NCBI GenBank assembly: GCA_963771015.1
Contig: CAVYRN010000005.1
Coordinates: 62,001-126,000 of the forward strand
Source: CAVSJJ01 sp963771015
GTDB taxonomy: Bacteria; Actinomycetota; Actinomycetes; Actinomycetales; Dermatophilaceae
DNA: 64,000 bases
Direction: 5' to 3'
Shown: positions 9,078 through 18,193 of the stretch, in pieces
How positions within the stretch are numbered: position 1 is the stretch's first letter
Layout of the letters: the number at the start of each line of letters is the position of its first letter
Notes under the pieces: model-generated
What the model was told of the DNA's origin: nothing
Seen by the model: the letters and a program-made list of their open reading frames with translations, nothing else
The model's database searches: none
Position numbers and translations under genes: made by a program

Positions 9078-10769
9078 GTGACCACGACCCGCATCGACAC
9101 CACCGGCCGCGACCCACTGCTCACCGCCGCCCGCGGCTGGGCCGAGGACGACCCCGACCCGGTGACCCGCCGACAGCTCGAGGACGTCATCGCCGCCGTC
9201 GAGGCCGGTGACGCCGCCGCGACCGAGGACCTCGCGGACCGGTTCGCCGGGATGCTCCAGTTCGGCACGGCCGGGCTGCGCGGAGCGCTCGGCGCGGGCC
9301 CGAACCGGATGAACCGCGCCGTCGTCATCCGCGCGGCCGCCGGGCTCACGGCATACCTGAAGAAGTCCGACCCGGAACCCTTCGTCGTCGTCGGCTACGA
9401 CGCACGTTTCAACTCCGACGTGTTCGCCCACGACACCGCGGCGGTCGTCGTCGGCGCCGGTGGACGGGCCGCGGTCCTCCCCCACCCGCTGCCGACGCCG
9501 GTCCTCGCGTATGCCGTCCGCTTCCTCGGCGCCGACGCCGGTGTCATGGTGACGGCGAGCCACAACCCCCCACAGGACAACGGCTACAAGGTCTACCTCG
9601 GCGACGGCCGGCAGATCGTCACCCCGATGGACGCCGACATCGCGGCCGAGATCGCGAACGTCAGCTCGGTCGTGTCGGTCCCATTGGCCGACGACGGCTG
9701 GGAGACTCTTGGGGACGCCATCCATGACGCCTACCTCGACTCGATCGCGACCGTCGTCGCGTCGGACTCCCCCCGCGAGGTGACCGTCGTCCACACCGCC
9801 CTGCACGGCGTCGGGTCCGACACTGTGGCGCGGGCGTTCGAGCGGGCCGGGTTCCCGCGCCCCATCCCGGTACCCAGCCAGGCCGAGCCGGACCCGACCT
9901 TCCCGACGGTGAGCTTTCCCAACCCCGAGGAGCCGGGCGCGATGGACGCCGCGATCGAGCTCGCCGAGCAGACCGGTCCCGATCTCGTCGTTGCCAACGA
10001 CCCCGACGCCGACCGGTGCGCCGTCGGCGTCCACGGCCCGGGCGGCTGGCGGATGCTCCACGGCGACGAGCTCGGCACGCTCTTCGGCTGGCACCTGCTG
10101 CAGCGTGGCCTCGTCGGCCCGCAGGACTGCTTCGCCAACTCCATCGTCTCCTCCCGGATGCTCGCCGCGGTATGCCGTGCGGCCGGCGTCCGGCACGAGG
10201 ACACCCTCACCGGCTTCAAGTGGATCGCCCGGGCGCCCGGGATCCGCTACGGCTACGAGGAGGCGATCGGCTACTGCGTCGCCCCCGAGCACGTCCTTGA
10301 CAAGGACGGCATCTCGGCGGCACTGCTGGCGGCCGAGATCGCCGGAGTCCTGAAGACCTCGGGCCGAACGGTGCAGCAGGTGCTCGACGGGCTCGCCGCG
10401 GCCCACGGGGTGCACCAGACCGGCGCGTTCTCGGTGCGGGTCGAGGAGCTGTCGGTCATCGCCCGGATCATGGACCGGCTGCGGGCCGAACCCCTCGCCT
10501 CGGCGGCCGGCGTGGAGGTGGCCCGGGTCGACGACCTGCTCCGCGGTGACGTCGGGCTGCCGCCCACCGACGGACTGCGCTACTACCTCGCCGACGACTC
10601 CCGGGTCATCGTGCGGCCGAGCGGGACCGAGCCGAAGCTCAAGATCTACCTCGAGGTCATCGAGCCGGTGCCCGGCGGCGAGGCCTCCGGGGTGCGGGCC
10701 GCACGGGAGCGCGCGGCACACCGGCTGGCGGCGGTCACCGACGCCTTCCGGGCGGTCACCGCACCCTGA
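9078..10769 (+). CDS. pmmB: phospho-sugar mutase (PmmB-type; likely (deoxy)ribose-1-phosphate mutase role)
   Basis: Alpha-D-phosphohexomutase family enzyme, 563 aa. Seen: MLQFGTAGLRG near the N-terminus, the active-site phosphoserine loop VTASHNPPQDNGYKVY, the metal-binding NDPDADRCAV, and the C-terminal phosphate-binding RPSGTEPKLK. In annotation the family covers phosphomannomutase/phosphoglucomutase and PGM2-like phosphopentomutase. Its place between PNP and deoxyribose-phosphate aldolase suggests that it converts (deoxy)ribose-1-phosphate to the 5-phosphate; that role is inference from context. GTG at 9078, 11 nt after the PNP stop, so probably co-transcribed. Confidence 0.9.
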   Translation: MTTTRIDTTGRDPLLTAARGWAEDDPDPVTRRQLEDVIAAVEAGDAAATEDLADRFAGMLQFGTAGLRGALGAGPNRMNRAVVIRAAAGLTAYLKKSDPEPFVVVGYDARFNSDVFAHDTAAVVVGAGGRAAVLPHPLPTPVLAYAVRFLGADAGVMVTASHNPPQDNGYKVYLGDGRQIVTPMDADIAAEIANVSSVVSVPLADDGWETLGDAIHDAYLDSIATVVASDSPREVTVVHTALHGVGSDTVARAFERAGFPRPIPVPSQAEPDPTFPTVSFPNPEEPGAMDAAIELAEQTGPDLVVANDPDADRCAVGVHGPGGWRMLHGDELGTLFGWHLLQRGLVGPQDCFANSIVSSRMLAAVCRAAGVRHEDTLTGFKWIARAPGIRYGYEEAIGYCVAPEHVLDKDGISAALLAAEIAGVLKTSGRTVQQVLDGLAAAHGVHQTGAFSVRVEELSVIARIMDRLRAEPLASAAGVEVARVDDLLRGDVGLPPTDGLRYYLADDSRVIVRPSGTEPKLKIYLEVIEPVPGGEASGVRAARERAAHRLAAVTDAFRAVTAP

Positions 10770-10808
10770 CCCGGCGCACGGCCGGACGGGGCGGGCTCGG
10801 CACGCGGA

Positions 10809-10814
10809 TAGACT
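10809..10814 (+). promoter_or_regulatory. leaderless -10 box of deoC
   Basis: TAGACT fits TAnnnT and ends 6 nt before the GTG start codon of deoC at 10821, placing the transcript start on the GTG. No convincing -35 is visible, which is common for actinobacterial promoters. Confidence 0.5.
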
Positions 10815-10820
10815 CCACCG

Positions 10821-11840
10821 GTGAGCACCGCGACGAACGCCAGGGTCGATCCTCGGACCGACGACAGCGCCGACGCCACCGCTCGGGCCCGGGACCTGCT
10901 GGGCGTCTCGCGCCTCACCAACGCCGCGCTGACGACGTGGCTGCACGGCCTGCCCGGGGTCGACCAGGTCGGCGCCGAGGCCCGGGTCGCGGCGCTGGGC
11001 ACTCGCTCGATCAAGGCGACGAGCAAGGCCTGGGCCATCGACACGGCGATCTCGATGATCGACCTGACGACCCTCGAGGGGGCCGACACCCCGGGCAGGA
11101 TCCGCAGCCTGTGCGCCAAGGCGCTCGTGCCCGACCCCACCGACCCGACGACCCCGCACCCGGCGGCGGTCTGCGTCTACGGCGACCTCGTCACCACCGC
11201 CCGCGCGGCCCTGGGCGACTCCGGGATCCACGTCGCCGCCGTCGCGACGGCCTTCCCCAGCGGGCGGGCCGGCCTCGCCGTCAAGCTCGCCGACGTCCGC
11301 GACTCGGTCAGGGCCGGGGCCGACGAGATCGACATGGTCATCGACCGCGGCGCGTTCCTCTCCGGTCGCTACCTCCAGGTCTTCGACGAGATCGCCGCCG
11401 TCCGCCGGGCCTGCCGCCGCGACGACGGCACGAGGGCCCACCTCAAGGTCATCATGGAGACCGGCGAGCTCGCCACGTACGACAACGTCCGCCGCGCCTC
11501 GTGGCTGTCGATGCTCGCGGGCGGGGACTTCATCAAGACGAGCACGGGCAAGATCGCGCCGGCAGCGACCCTCCCGGTCACCCTCGTCATGCTCGAGGCC
11601 GTCCGCGACTGGCGGGAGCTGACCGGCGAGCAGATCGGCGTCAAGCCCGCCGGCGGCATCCGGACGACGAAGGACGCCACGAAGTACCTCGTCCTCGTCA
11701 ACGAGACCGCCGGCGCGGACTGGCTCACCCCGGCGTTCTTCCGGTTCGGGGCGTCCGGCCTGCTCGGCGACCTGCTCATGCAGCGCCAGAAGCTGGCGAC
11801 CGGGGCCTACTCGGGCCCCGACTACGTGACGATCGACTGA
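10821..11840 (+). CDS. deoC: deoxyribose-phosphate aldolase
   Basis: Class I aldolase cleaving 2-deoxyribose-5-phosphate into glyceraldehyde-3-phosphate and acetaldehyde. Seen: the family segments VCVYGDLV, VATAFPSGRAGL, ADEIDMVIDRGAFL, and the Schiff-base lysine in GGDFIKTSTGK (Lys239), followed by VKPAGGIRTTKDA. At 339 aa it is longer than the roughly 220-260 aa E. coli-like form, as in many actinobacteria with an N-terminal extension. It is followed after 22 nt by an aldehyde dehydrogenase, which fits removal of the acetaldehyde produced here. Confidence 0.95.
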   Translation: MSTATNARVDPRTDDSADATARARDLLGVSRLTNAALTTWLHGLPGVDQVGAEARVAALGTRSIKATSKAWAIDTAISMIDLTTLEGADTPGRIRSLCAKALVPDPTDPTTPHPAAVCVYGDLVTTARAALGDSGIHVAAVATAFPSGRAGLAVKLADVRDSVRAGADEIDMVIDRGAFLSGRYLQVFDEIAAVRRACRRDDGTRAHLKVIMETGELATYDNVRRASWLSMLAGGDFIKTSTGKIAPAATLPVTLVMLEAVRDWRELTGEQIGVKPAGGIRTTKDATKYLVLVNETAGADWLTPAFFRFGASGLLGDLLMQRQKLATGAYSGPDYVTID

Positions 11841-11862
11841 GGCGACGGGAGCGAGACACACC

Positions 11863-13320
11863 ATGCCGACGTTCGAGTACGCACCTGCCCCGGAGTCCCG
11901 GGCGGTCGTCGACATCGCCAGCTCGTACGGGCTGTTCATCGGCGGGGAGTTCGTCGAGGGGCAGGGGGCGCCGTTCAAGACGGTGAACCCGGCCACCGAG
12001 GAGACCCTCGCCGAGGTCGCCGAGGCGACCTCCGACGATGTCGACGCCGCCGTCCGGGCCGCACGGACGGCCTACACCCGGGTCTGGTCGCGGATGTCCG
12101 GCACCGACCGCGGCAAGTACCTCTTCCGGATCGCCCGGATCCTCCAGGAGCGCGCCCGGGAGTTCGCCGTCCTGGAGACCCTCGACAACGGCAAGCCCAT
12201 CAAGGAGAGCCGCGACGTCGACATCCCCCTCGCCGCGGCGCACTTCTTCTACCACGCGGGCTGGGCGGACAAGCTGGAGTTCGCCGTGCCTCCGTCCCGC
12301 GGCGGCCGCCCTCCGCAGCCCCTCGGTGTCGTCGGCCAGGTCATCCCGTGGAACTTCCCCATGCTCATGCTCGCGTGGAAGGTCGCCCCGGCCCTCGCGG
12401 CCGGCAACACGGTTGTCCTCAAGCCGGCCGAGACGACACCGCTGACCGCCCTGCTCTTCGCGGACGTCTGCCGCCAGGCCGAGCTCCCGCCGGGCGTCGT
12501 CAACATCGTCACCGGCGCGGGCCCGACCGGGCAGGCCATCGTCGACCACCCCGGCATCGACAAGCTCGCCTTCACCGGCAGCACCGCCGTCGGCAAGATG
12601 ATCGCCCGCTCGATCGCCGGCACCCGCAAGCGGGCCACCCTCGAGCTCGGCGGCAAGGCCGCGAACATCGTCTTCGACGACGCCGCGGTCGACCAGGCCG
12701 TCGAGGGCATCGTCAACGGGATCTTCTTCAACCAGGGCCATGTGTGCTGCGCCGGATCCCGGCTGCTCGTCCAGGAGAACATCGCCGACGAGGTCGAGCG
12801 TCGCCTCAAGCGACGCCTGGCCACCCTGCGGGTCGGCGACCCGATGGACAAGAACACCGACGTCGGCGCGATCAACTCCCGCCGCCAGCTCGACCGGGTC
12901 ACCGCGCTCGCGGCGGTCGGCGAGAAGGAGGGGGCCATCCGCTGGGACAGCGGCTGCGAGCTTCCCCGCAACGGCTTCTGGTTCCGGCCGACGGTCTTCA
13001 CCGGCGTGAGCCAGGCCCACACGATCGCCCAGGAGGAGATCTTCGGGCCGGTGCTGTCGGTGCTGACCTTCCGCACCCCCCAGGAGGCCGTCGCCAAGGC
13101 GAACAACACCCCGTACGGTCTGTCGGCCGGCATCTGGACCGAGAAGGGCTCGCGCATCCTGTGGATGGCCGACCAGCTCCGGGCCGGGGTCGTCTGGGCC
13201 AACACCTTCAACCGGTTCGACCCGACGAGCCCGTTCGGGGGCTACCAGGAGTCCGGCTACGGCAGGGAGGGTGGCCGACACGGACTCGAGGCCTACCTGC
13301 GGACGGGAGGCGAGCAGTGA
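11863..13320 (+). CDS. aldehyde dehydrogenase family protein (complete)
   Basis: NAD(P)-dependent aldehyde oxidation in the cytosol; from its position probably of acetaldehyde from deoC. 485 aa, full-length ALDH. Seen: VIPWNFPMLMLAWKVAPAL in the cofactor-binding half, the FTGSTAVGK turn, the general-base glutamate in LELGGKAANIVF, the nucleophile region NQGHVCCAG (catalytic Cys about 295; the next residue is also Cys), and EEIFGPVLSVL. The final codons overlap the GTG of the next, ALDH-like gene, so the two are translationally coupled and may form a complex. Confidence 0.9.
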   Translation: MPTFEYAPAPESRAVVDIASSYGLFIGGEFVEGQGAPFKTVNPATEETLAEVAEATSDDVDAAVRAARTAYTRVWSRMSGTDRGKYLFRIARILQERAREFAVLETLDNGKPIKESRDVDIPLAAAHFFYHAGWADKLEFAVPPSRGGRPPQPLGVVGQVIPWNFPMLMLAWKVAPALAAGNTVVLKPAETTPLTALLFADVCRQAELPPGVVNIVTGAGPTGQAIVDHPGIDKLAFTGSTAVGKMIARSIAGTRKRATLELGGKAANIVFDDAAVDQAVEGIVNGIFFNQGHVCCAGSRLLVQENIADEVERRLKRRLATLRVGDPMDKNTDVGAINSRRQLDRVTALAAVGEKEGAIRWDSGCELPRNGFWFRPTVFTGVSQAHTIAQEEIFGPVLSVLTFRTPQEAVAKANNTPYGLSAGIWTEKGSRILWMADQLRAGVVWANTFNRFDPTSPFGGYQESGYGREGGRHGLEAYLRTGGEQ

Positions 13321-14249
13321 GCTCGACGACCACCGGGGCCCACGGCTCCCGGATCGAGGTACGCAAGACGTACAAGCTCTACGTCGGGGGTGCCTTCCCG
13401 CGCAGCGAGAGCGGCCGGTCCTACGAGGTGTATGCCGCGCCGGCCGGCCGCCGCTCGACGCCGCGGTTCCTCGCCAACGCCGCGATGGGTTCTCGCAAGG
13501 ACGCCCGAGACGCCGTCGTAGCGGCCCGCAAGGCCCAGCCGGGCTGGTCGGGGGCCACGGCATACAACCGCGGGCAGGTCCTCTACCGGGTCGCCGAGGT
13601 CATGGAGTCCCGCCGCCCCCAGCTCGTCGCGGACGTGCGCGACGCCGAGGGCGCGACGGCCGCCCGCGCCGAGACCCTCGTCTCCGCCGCCATCGACCGG
13701 TGGGTCTGGTACGCCGGGTGGTCGGACAAGTACCCCCAGGTCCTCGGCGGGCTCAACCCGGTCGCCGGGCCGTACCTCGACATCTCCGCTCCCGAGCCCA
13801 CCGGCGTCGTGGCGGTCCTCGCGCCGCAGGCCTGCTCCCTCCTCGGACTCGTCTCGGTCATCGCGCCGGTCATCGTCACCGGCAACACCGTCGTCGTGCT
13901 CGCCTCGCAGGACCGGCCACTGCCGGCGGTCACCCTCGCCGAGTGCCTCGCCACCTCCGACGTCCCCGGCGGGGTCGCCAACATCCTCACCGGCCGGACC
14001 GCCGAGATGGCCCCCTGGCTCGCCTCGCACCGTGACGTCAACGCGGTCGATCTCGCCGGAGCGGCCGACGCCGACGGGGTCGACTGGGCCGCCCTCGAGG
14101 AGGCCGCCGCCGACACGGTCAAGCGGGTGGTCCGTCCCGCGGGTACCGGCCCGGCGGCCGTCGAGCCGGACTGGCTGCCGGTTCCAGGACTGGAGCGCCT
14201 CTCGGCGTTCGTCGAGACCAAGACGGTCTGGCACCCCAAGGGCCGCTGA
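13317..14249 (+). CDS. aldehyde dehydrogenase-like protein lacking the catalytic half
   Basis: 310 aa, about two thirds of a normal ALDH. Seen: an N-terminal KLYVGGAFPRSESG segment, an ALDH-like cofactor region with VAVLAPQACSLLGL and VITGNTVVVL-type strands, and GGVANILTG. The segment carrying the nucleophilic cysteine (GQxCxA) and the following EEIFGP region are absent; its two cysteines (in PQACSL and AECLA) are not in the active-site context. It is therefore probably inactive alone and could be a regulatory or structural partner of the preceding complete ALDH, with which it overlaps by 4 nt. The reading frame is intact and codon use matches neighbours, so it is unlikely to be a fresh pseudogene. 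Confidence 0.8.
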   Translation: MSSTTTGAHGSRIEVRKTYKLYVGGAFPRSESGRSYEVYAAPAGRRSTPRFLANAAMGSRKDARDAVVAARKAQPGWSGATAYNRGQVLYRVAEVMESRRPQLVADVRDAEGATAARAETLVSAAIDRWVWYAGWSDKYPQVLGGLNPVAGPYLDISAPEPTGVVAVLAPQACSLLGLVSVIAPVIVTGNTVVVLASQDRPLPAVTLAECLATSDVPGGVANILTGRTAEMAPWLASHRDVNAVDLAGAADADGVDWAALEEAAADTVKRVVRPAGTGPAAVEPDWLPVPGLERLSAFVETKTVWHPKGR

Positions 14250-14253
14250 GGCG

Positions 14254-14907
14254 ATGACCGACCAGCCCGAAGCCGACGAGGCACCCCACCAGGGCGCGCA
14301 ACGGCGGCGCATCGTCGTGCTCGCCGGACCAAGTGGGTCGGGCAAGACCCGCCTGGCTGCTCGGCTGCACACCGAACACGGGTGGCCGGTCGTCCGCCTC
14401 GACGACTTCTACCGCGACCTGGACGACCCGGCCCTGCCGCGCGAGGAGCATCTCGGGATCGTCGACTGGGACCATCCGGGCAGCTGGAACGCCTCCGCGG
14501 CCGTGTCTGCGCTCGTCGAGCTCGTCGATACCGGCCGGATGACGGCCCCCGTCTACGACATCATGACGAGCCGCCCGGTCGGCAGCCATGAGGTGAGCGC
14601 CGGGCCGGACGACCTCGTCATCGCCGAGGGGATCTTCGCCGCCGACATCATCCCGGCGCTGCGGGACGCCGGAGTCCTCCATGCCGCCTGGTGCATCCAC
14701 CACCGCCCCTCGGTGACGTTCGTGCGCCGGCTGGCCCGCGACCTCGCCGAGCGCCGCAAGCCCCCGACGGTCCTCGTGCGCCGCGGCCTGTCGCTCATGC
14801 GTGCCGAACCGGCCATCGTCGAGCGGCTCTCCGCCCTCGGCGCCGTCAGAGCCCGTCCGGACGAGGTCGAGGCCATGCTCAGGACGGGCGGGGTGAGCGT
14901 CCGTTAG
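14254..14907 (+). CDS. P-loop kinase, uridine kinase-like
   Basis: 217-aa nucleoside-kinase-like protein. Seen: Walker A GPSGSGKT (25-32), then VRLDDFYRDLDDPALP, the Udk-type acceptor segment with an aspartate pair, DWDHPGSW, and VIAEGIFAAD, which resembles the Walker B-like strand of uridine and pantothenate kinases. It follows the ALDH-like gene by 4 nt, closing the nucleoside cluster, which supports a role in phosphorylating a nucleoside or a sugar of this pathway. The exact substrate is not readable. ATG 14254 places Walker A at the usual distance from the N-terminus. Confidence 0.8.
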   Translation: MTDQPEADEAPHQGAQRRRIVVLAGPSGSGKTRLAARLHTEHGWPVVRLDDFYRDLDDPALPREEHLGIVDWDHPGSWNASAAVSALVELVDTGRMTAPVYDIMTSRPVGSHEVSAGPDDLVIAEGIFAADIIPALRDAGVLHAAWCIHHRPSVTFVRRLARDLAERRKPPTVLVRRGLSLMRAEPAIVERLSALGAVRARPDEVEAMLRTGGVSVR

Positions 14908-14917
14908 TGTGCAACGC

Positions 14918-14947
14918 GTGAGCAGGAGGGACCCCGCACAGTCATGA
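14918..14947 (+). other. possible leader mini-ORF overlapping the next start codon
   Basis: TAGTGT (14905-14910, overlapping the upstream stop codon) is followed 7 nt later by a GTG opening a nine-codon frame, VSRRDPAQS, whose TGA (14945-14947) overlaps the ATG of the membrane protein at 14944. The frame contains the Shine-Dalgarno-like AGGAGGG for the downstream gene. It would couple translation if expressed; no further support. Confidence 0.3.
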
Positions 14948-16176
14948 GCGAGCACGAATGGACGGCACCGGGCTCCGCACGACCCGAGCCCACGCAGCCG
15001 GGTGCCGCTCCGCCGGGCCCGCCACCCGCCGCGCCCGGCGGCTACCCCCCACCCGGTAGCTACCCCCCCGGCTACCCCCCGCCCGGCGGCTACCCCGCGG
15101 CGCCGCCCGGGGCGGGCTACCCACCACCGGGCGGGCCGGCATACCCAGCCCCCGGGCCGGGCGGCTGGCAGCCGGGGTACGTCCCCGCGGTCGAGCTGCG
15201 CCCCGGGATCATCCCGCTGCGTCCGCTCGGACTGGGCGACGTCTACAGCGCGGTCATGAAGACGATCCGCGGCAACGTCGGCGCGACGATCGGCCTGGCG
15301 TTCATCACGACCCTCATCCTCACCGTGCCGTCCACGGCCCTGGGAGCGTGGGTCGGCAGCCTCGCCGACCCGGGCTCCGACCCGTATGCCGACCCCTACG
15401 CCTCGAGCGCGGACAGCACGTTCTTCCTCGGCACCCTCAGCTCCTACATCCCCTCCCTCGTCATCGCCTTCGGGTCGGTCATCCTCACCGGGTTCGTGGC
15501 CTACGTCGTCGGCCAGGGCGTCCTCGGCCGCCGGGTCAAGGCCGGCGAGACCTGGGACGGGACCAAGGGGCGGCTGCTCTCGGTCATCGGGGCGTCGCTG
15601 CTCACCGGGTTCGTCGAGCTCGCGGTCGTGGGCGCCATCATGGCGATCCCCATCGTGCTGCTCGTCACGGCGGCCAACGGCAACGGGTCGATGGGCGGCC
15701 CGATCCTGCTCCTCGTGCTCGGTGTGGTCGTTGCCATCGCCGCGTCGCTGTTCCTCTGGACCCGGTTCGCCTTCCCGACCGCCGCCATCGTCCTCGAGCG
15801 CGTCGGCGTCATCGCGGGCATCAGCCGCTCGTGGCGGCTCACCTCGGGCGGGCAGTACTGGCGGGTGCTGGGGATGCGGTTCCTCACGGCCATCCTCGTC
15901 TCCATCGCCGGGCAGATCCTCGCCTTCCCGATCAGCCTCGTCGCGTTCGCGGGCGCGATCGGCACCGACAACGCGGGCCATCTGTTCGTCTTCAGCGCCA
16001 TCATCGCCGGCCTCACCGGTCTCATCACCGGGGCCATCACCACGCCGTTCACCGCCGGCGTCGACGCCGTCCTGTACGTCGACCAGCGGATCCGCCGGGA
16101 GGGCCTGGACGTCCACCTCATCGCGGCGGCGCAGTCCGGCGCCGCCGCGCCCTGGCCGGCGGCCGGGCAGCTCTGA
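14944..16176 (+). CDS. integral membrane protein with Pro/Gly/Tyr-rich N-terminus
   Basis: 410 aa. Residues about 15-75 form a low-complexity cytoplasmic tail rich in PPG, GYPP and PPGGYP repeats. The rest contains around six hydrophobic segments, beginning with a conserved-looking RPLGLGDVYSAVMKTIRGN and ending near ITTPFTAGVDAVLYVDQRIRREGLD. This matches the actinobacterial family often annotated as glycerophosphoryl diester phosphodiesterase membrane-domain proteins, for which no enzyme activity is established. It starts the block DUF4129-DUF4350-MoxR-DUF58, with 5 nt to the next gene, so it is probably part of that operon. Confidence 0.75.
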   Translation: MSEHEWTAPGSARPEPTQPGAAPPGPPPAAPGGYPPPGSYPPGYPPPGGYPAAPPGAGYPPPGGPAYPAPGPGGWQPGYVPAVELRPGIIPLRPLGLGDVYSAVMKTIRGNVGATIGLAFITTLILTVPSTALGAWVGSLADPGSDPYADPYASSADSTFFLGTLSSYIPSLVIAFGSVILTGFVAYVVGQGVLGRRVKAGETWDGTKGRLLSVIGASLLTGFVELAVVGAIMAIPIVLLVTAANGNGSMGGPILLLVLGVVVAIAASLFLWTRFAFPTAAIVLERVGVIAGISRSWRLTSGGQYWRVLGMRFLTAILVSIAGQILAFPISLVAFAGAIGTDNAGHLFVFSAIIAGLTGLITGAITTPFTAGVDAVLYVDQRIRREGLDVHLIAAAQSGAAAPWPAAGQL

Positions 16177-16181
16177 CGTCG

Positions 16182-16934
16182 ATGACTCCGGGCAGCCCGT
16201 GGGCACCACCACGGATGGGGTATGCCGTCGGCGCCCTCGCGGCGCTCGCCCCGGCGCGGCTCGTCCACGGAGGATGGCCGACGCTGGCCGCCGACGGCCC
16301 GCCGCTCGACCCGTCGTCCCCGCAGGCGCGTGACTGGCTCGCCACGGAGCTGAGCAAGCAGAAGTACCACACGGGAGCGACCCCGTGGGAGCGGTTCATG
16401 GACTGGCTCCGCAACCTGCTCAGCGGCGGCAACGGCACCGGCGGCGGCCTGCCTGCGTGGGGCACCTACCTCGCCATCGGCGTCCTCCTGCTCGTCGTCG
16501 CGCTCGTCGTCGTCCGGGTCGTGCGCCGCGAGGCGCGAACGAGGACCGAGCCGGGTGGGGCGGTCCTCGACGAGCCACGCGTGTCGGCCGAGGAGTACCG
16601 GCGCCGGGCCGCCGTCGCGGTGGACCGGGACGACTGGGACACGGTCGTCCTCGAGGCGTACCGGGCCATCGCCCGTGGCGTCGTCGACCGGACGATCCTC
16701 GACGACCTGCCCGGCCGGACGGCCGACGAGGTGGCCCGGGACCTGGGGCCCGCCTTCCCCGACGCGGCCGACGAGCTGCGTCGCTCCGCGGCGACCTTCG
16801 ACGCCGTCCGCTACGGCCACCTCGCCGCGACCGAGCCGGCGGCCCGCGACGTCCTCGCCGCCGAGGACCGGATCCGCCGGGCCCGGCCGATCCTCCCCGG
16901 CCTCACCGACGTGTCGACGGGGGGACCGCCATGA
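16182..16934 (+). CDS. DUF4129 domain-containing membrane protein
   Basis: 250 aa with an N-terminal hydrophobic stretch, a short region containing WLATELSKQKYH, a clear transmembrane helix (YLAIGVLLLVVALVVVRVV, about 101-119) and a cytoplasmic C-terminal DUF4129 domain with SAEEYRRRAAVAVDRDDW and GRTADEVARDL. The domain is known from operons with MoxR ATPases and DUF58 proteins. ATG 16182 is 5 nt after the upstream stop. Its end overlaps the next start (ATGA), indicating coupling. Molecular function unknown. Confidence 0.8.
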   Translation: MTPGSPWAPPRMGYAVGALAALAPARLVHGGWPTLAADGPPLDPSSPQARDWLATELSKQKYHTGATPWERFMDWLRNLLSGGNGTGGGLPAWGTYLAIGVLLLVVALVVVRVVRREARTRTEPGGAVLDEPRVSAEEYRRRAAVAVDRDDWDTVVLEAYRAIARGVVDRTILDDLPGRTADEVARDLGPAFPDAADELRRSAATFDAVRYGHLAATEPAARDVLAAEDRIRRARPILPGLTDVSTGGPP

Positions 16935-18193
16935 GCATCGCGACCGGCGCGGCGGGCCCCGCGCCCGCGACGACGCCCACCGGCATACCGGGCGCCGCGC
17001 CGCGCCGCCGACCCACCCGGCGAGGGGCTCTCGTCGGCCTCGCCGTCATCGTCCTCCTCGCCGTGCTCGTCGCCCTCATCCTGGCCAGCGGGCGCCCGAC
17101 CGGCTACCTCGACCCCGAGAGCACCGGTCGCTACGGCACCGAGGCGCTCGTGGAGGTGCTGCGCCACCACGGGGTCGAGGTCGACGTCGTGCGGGGCGTG
17201 CGGAAGCTCGAGGCGGCCGGCGTCCGGGCGGGCACGACCGTCCTCGTCGGCGACCCGAGGTACATCGGTGCGGGGGCGGCCGAGCTGGCGGCAACCGTGA
17301 CGCGGCGCGCCGACCGTGTCGTCCTGCTCAACCCGTCCCAGGCGGAGGTCGACGCCTTCGACATCCCCGTGACGGTCTCCCCCGCGTCGGCACCCGAGGT
17401 CCGAGGCCGCTGCGACAGCCCCGTTGCACGCAGCTCCGACACCGTCATCGCCACCGAGGTGCGCTTCGCGACCCCGCAGGCTCCCGCGGACCGCCACGTC
17501 ACCTTGTGCTTCCCGCTGCCCGACCCGGCCGGTGACCCCCGCGCCGACCCGGGACCCGGCGCACCGCACGGGGCGGCCATGGTGACGGCCCAGCGGATCG
17601 CGGGCCACCCCGAGACCGTCGCCATCGGGTTCGGCATCGCCCTGGCCAACGGCCTGGTCACCGAGGACAGCCATGCCGGGATCGCCGTCCGCGCGCTCGG
17701 CGGCTCCCCCCGGCTGCTCTGGTACCAACCGGACCCGGGTGACCTCGCCGTCACGGCATCGGGCGGGACGATGTCCACCAACCCCTGGCCGCGCTGGCTG
17801 CGCCCGGCGGTGAGCCTGCTGATGACTGCCGTCGTCATGCTCGCCCTCGTCCGCGGCCGACGGCTCGGGCGGCTCGTCGCCGAGCCGCTCCCGGTCGTCG
17901 TCCGCGCCATCGAGACCACCGAGAGCCGGGGGCGGCTGTACCGCCGGGCCAAGGACCGCGAGCGCGCCGCCGCCATCCTGCGGGACGCGACCGTCCGCCG
18001 GCTCCGCGGCCGGCTTGCCATCGCCCCCACCACGCCGGCCGAGGTGGTCGTCCCGCTCGTCGCCGCCGCCACCGGCCTTCCCGCTCCCGATATCGGCCAG
18101 GCCCTCTTCGGGCCGCCACCGACCGACGACCCCGGGCTGCTGCGACTCGGACAGCTGCTCGCCGACCTGGAGGAAAGGGCACGCCACCCATGA
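16931..18193 (+). CDS. DUF4350 domain-containing membrane protein
   Basis: 420 aa with two membrane helices: LVGLAVIVLLAVLVALILA near 38-56 and PAVSLLMTAVVMLALV near 295-310. Between them lies an extracytoplasmic DUF4350 domain beginning YLDPESTGRYGTEALVEVLRHHGV, a fold related to ABC-transporter auxiliary proteins of the GldG type. After the second helix a cytoplasmic tail of about 110 residues follows. ATG 16931 overlaps the upstream stop and the gene's own stop overlaps the moxR ATG. In Mycobacterium the equivalent is the gene before moxR2. Probably a membrane partner of the MoxR ATPase; function unknown. Confidence 0.8.
   Translation: MSIATGAAGPAPATTPTGIPGAAPRRRPTRRGALVGLAVIVLLAVLVALILASGRPTGYLDPESTGRYGTEALVEVLRHHGVEVDVVRGVRKLEAAGVRAGTTVLVGDPRYIGAGAAELAATVTRRADRVVLLNPSQAEVDAFDIPVTVSPASAPEVRGRCDSPVARSSDTVIATEVRFATPQAPADRHVTLCFPLPDPAGDPRADPGPGAPHGAAMVTAQRIAGHPETVAIGFGIALANGLVTEDSHAGIAVRALGGSPRLLWYQPDPGDLAVTASGGTMSTNPWPRWLRPAVSLLMTAVVMLALVRGRRLGRLVAEPLPVVVRAIETTESRGRLYRRAKDRERAAAILRDATVRRLRGRLAIAPTTPAEVVVPLVAAATGLPAPDIGQALFGPPPTDDPGLLRLGQLLADLEERARHP

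Noticed and set aside
8796..11996. Very long open frame on the minus strand opposite PNP, the mutase and deoC
   Set aside because: It is the GC-rich mirror of three well-supported genes; its translation is Arg/Gly/Val-rich without domains.
13317..14249. Calling the short ALDH-like gene a pseudogene
   Set aside because: It has an intact frame, a coupled start, normal codon use and no remnant of the missing half downstream.
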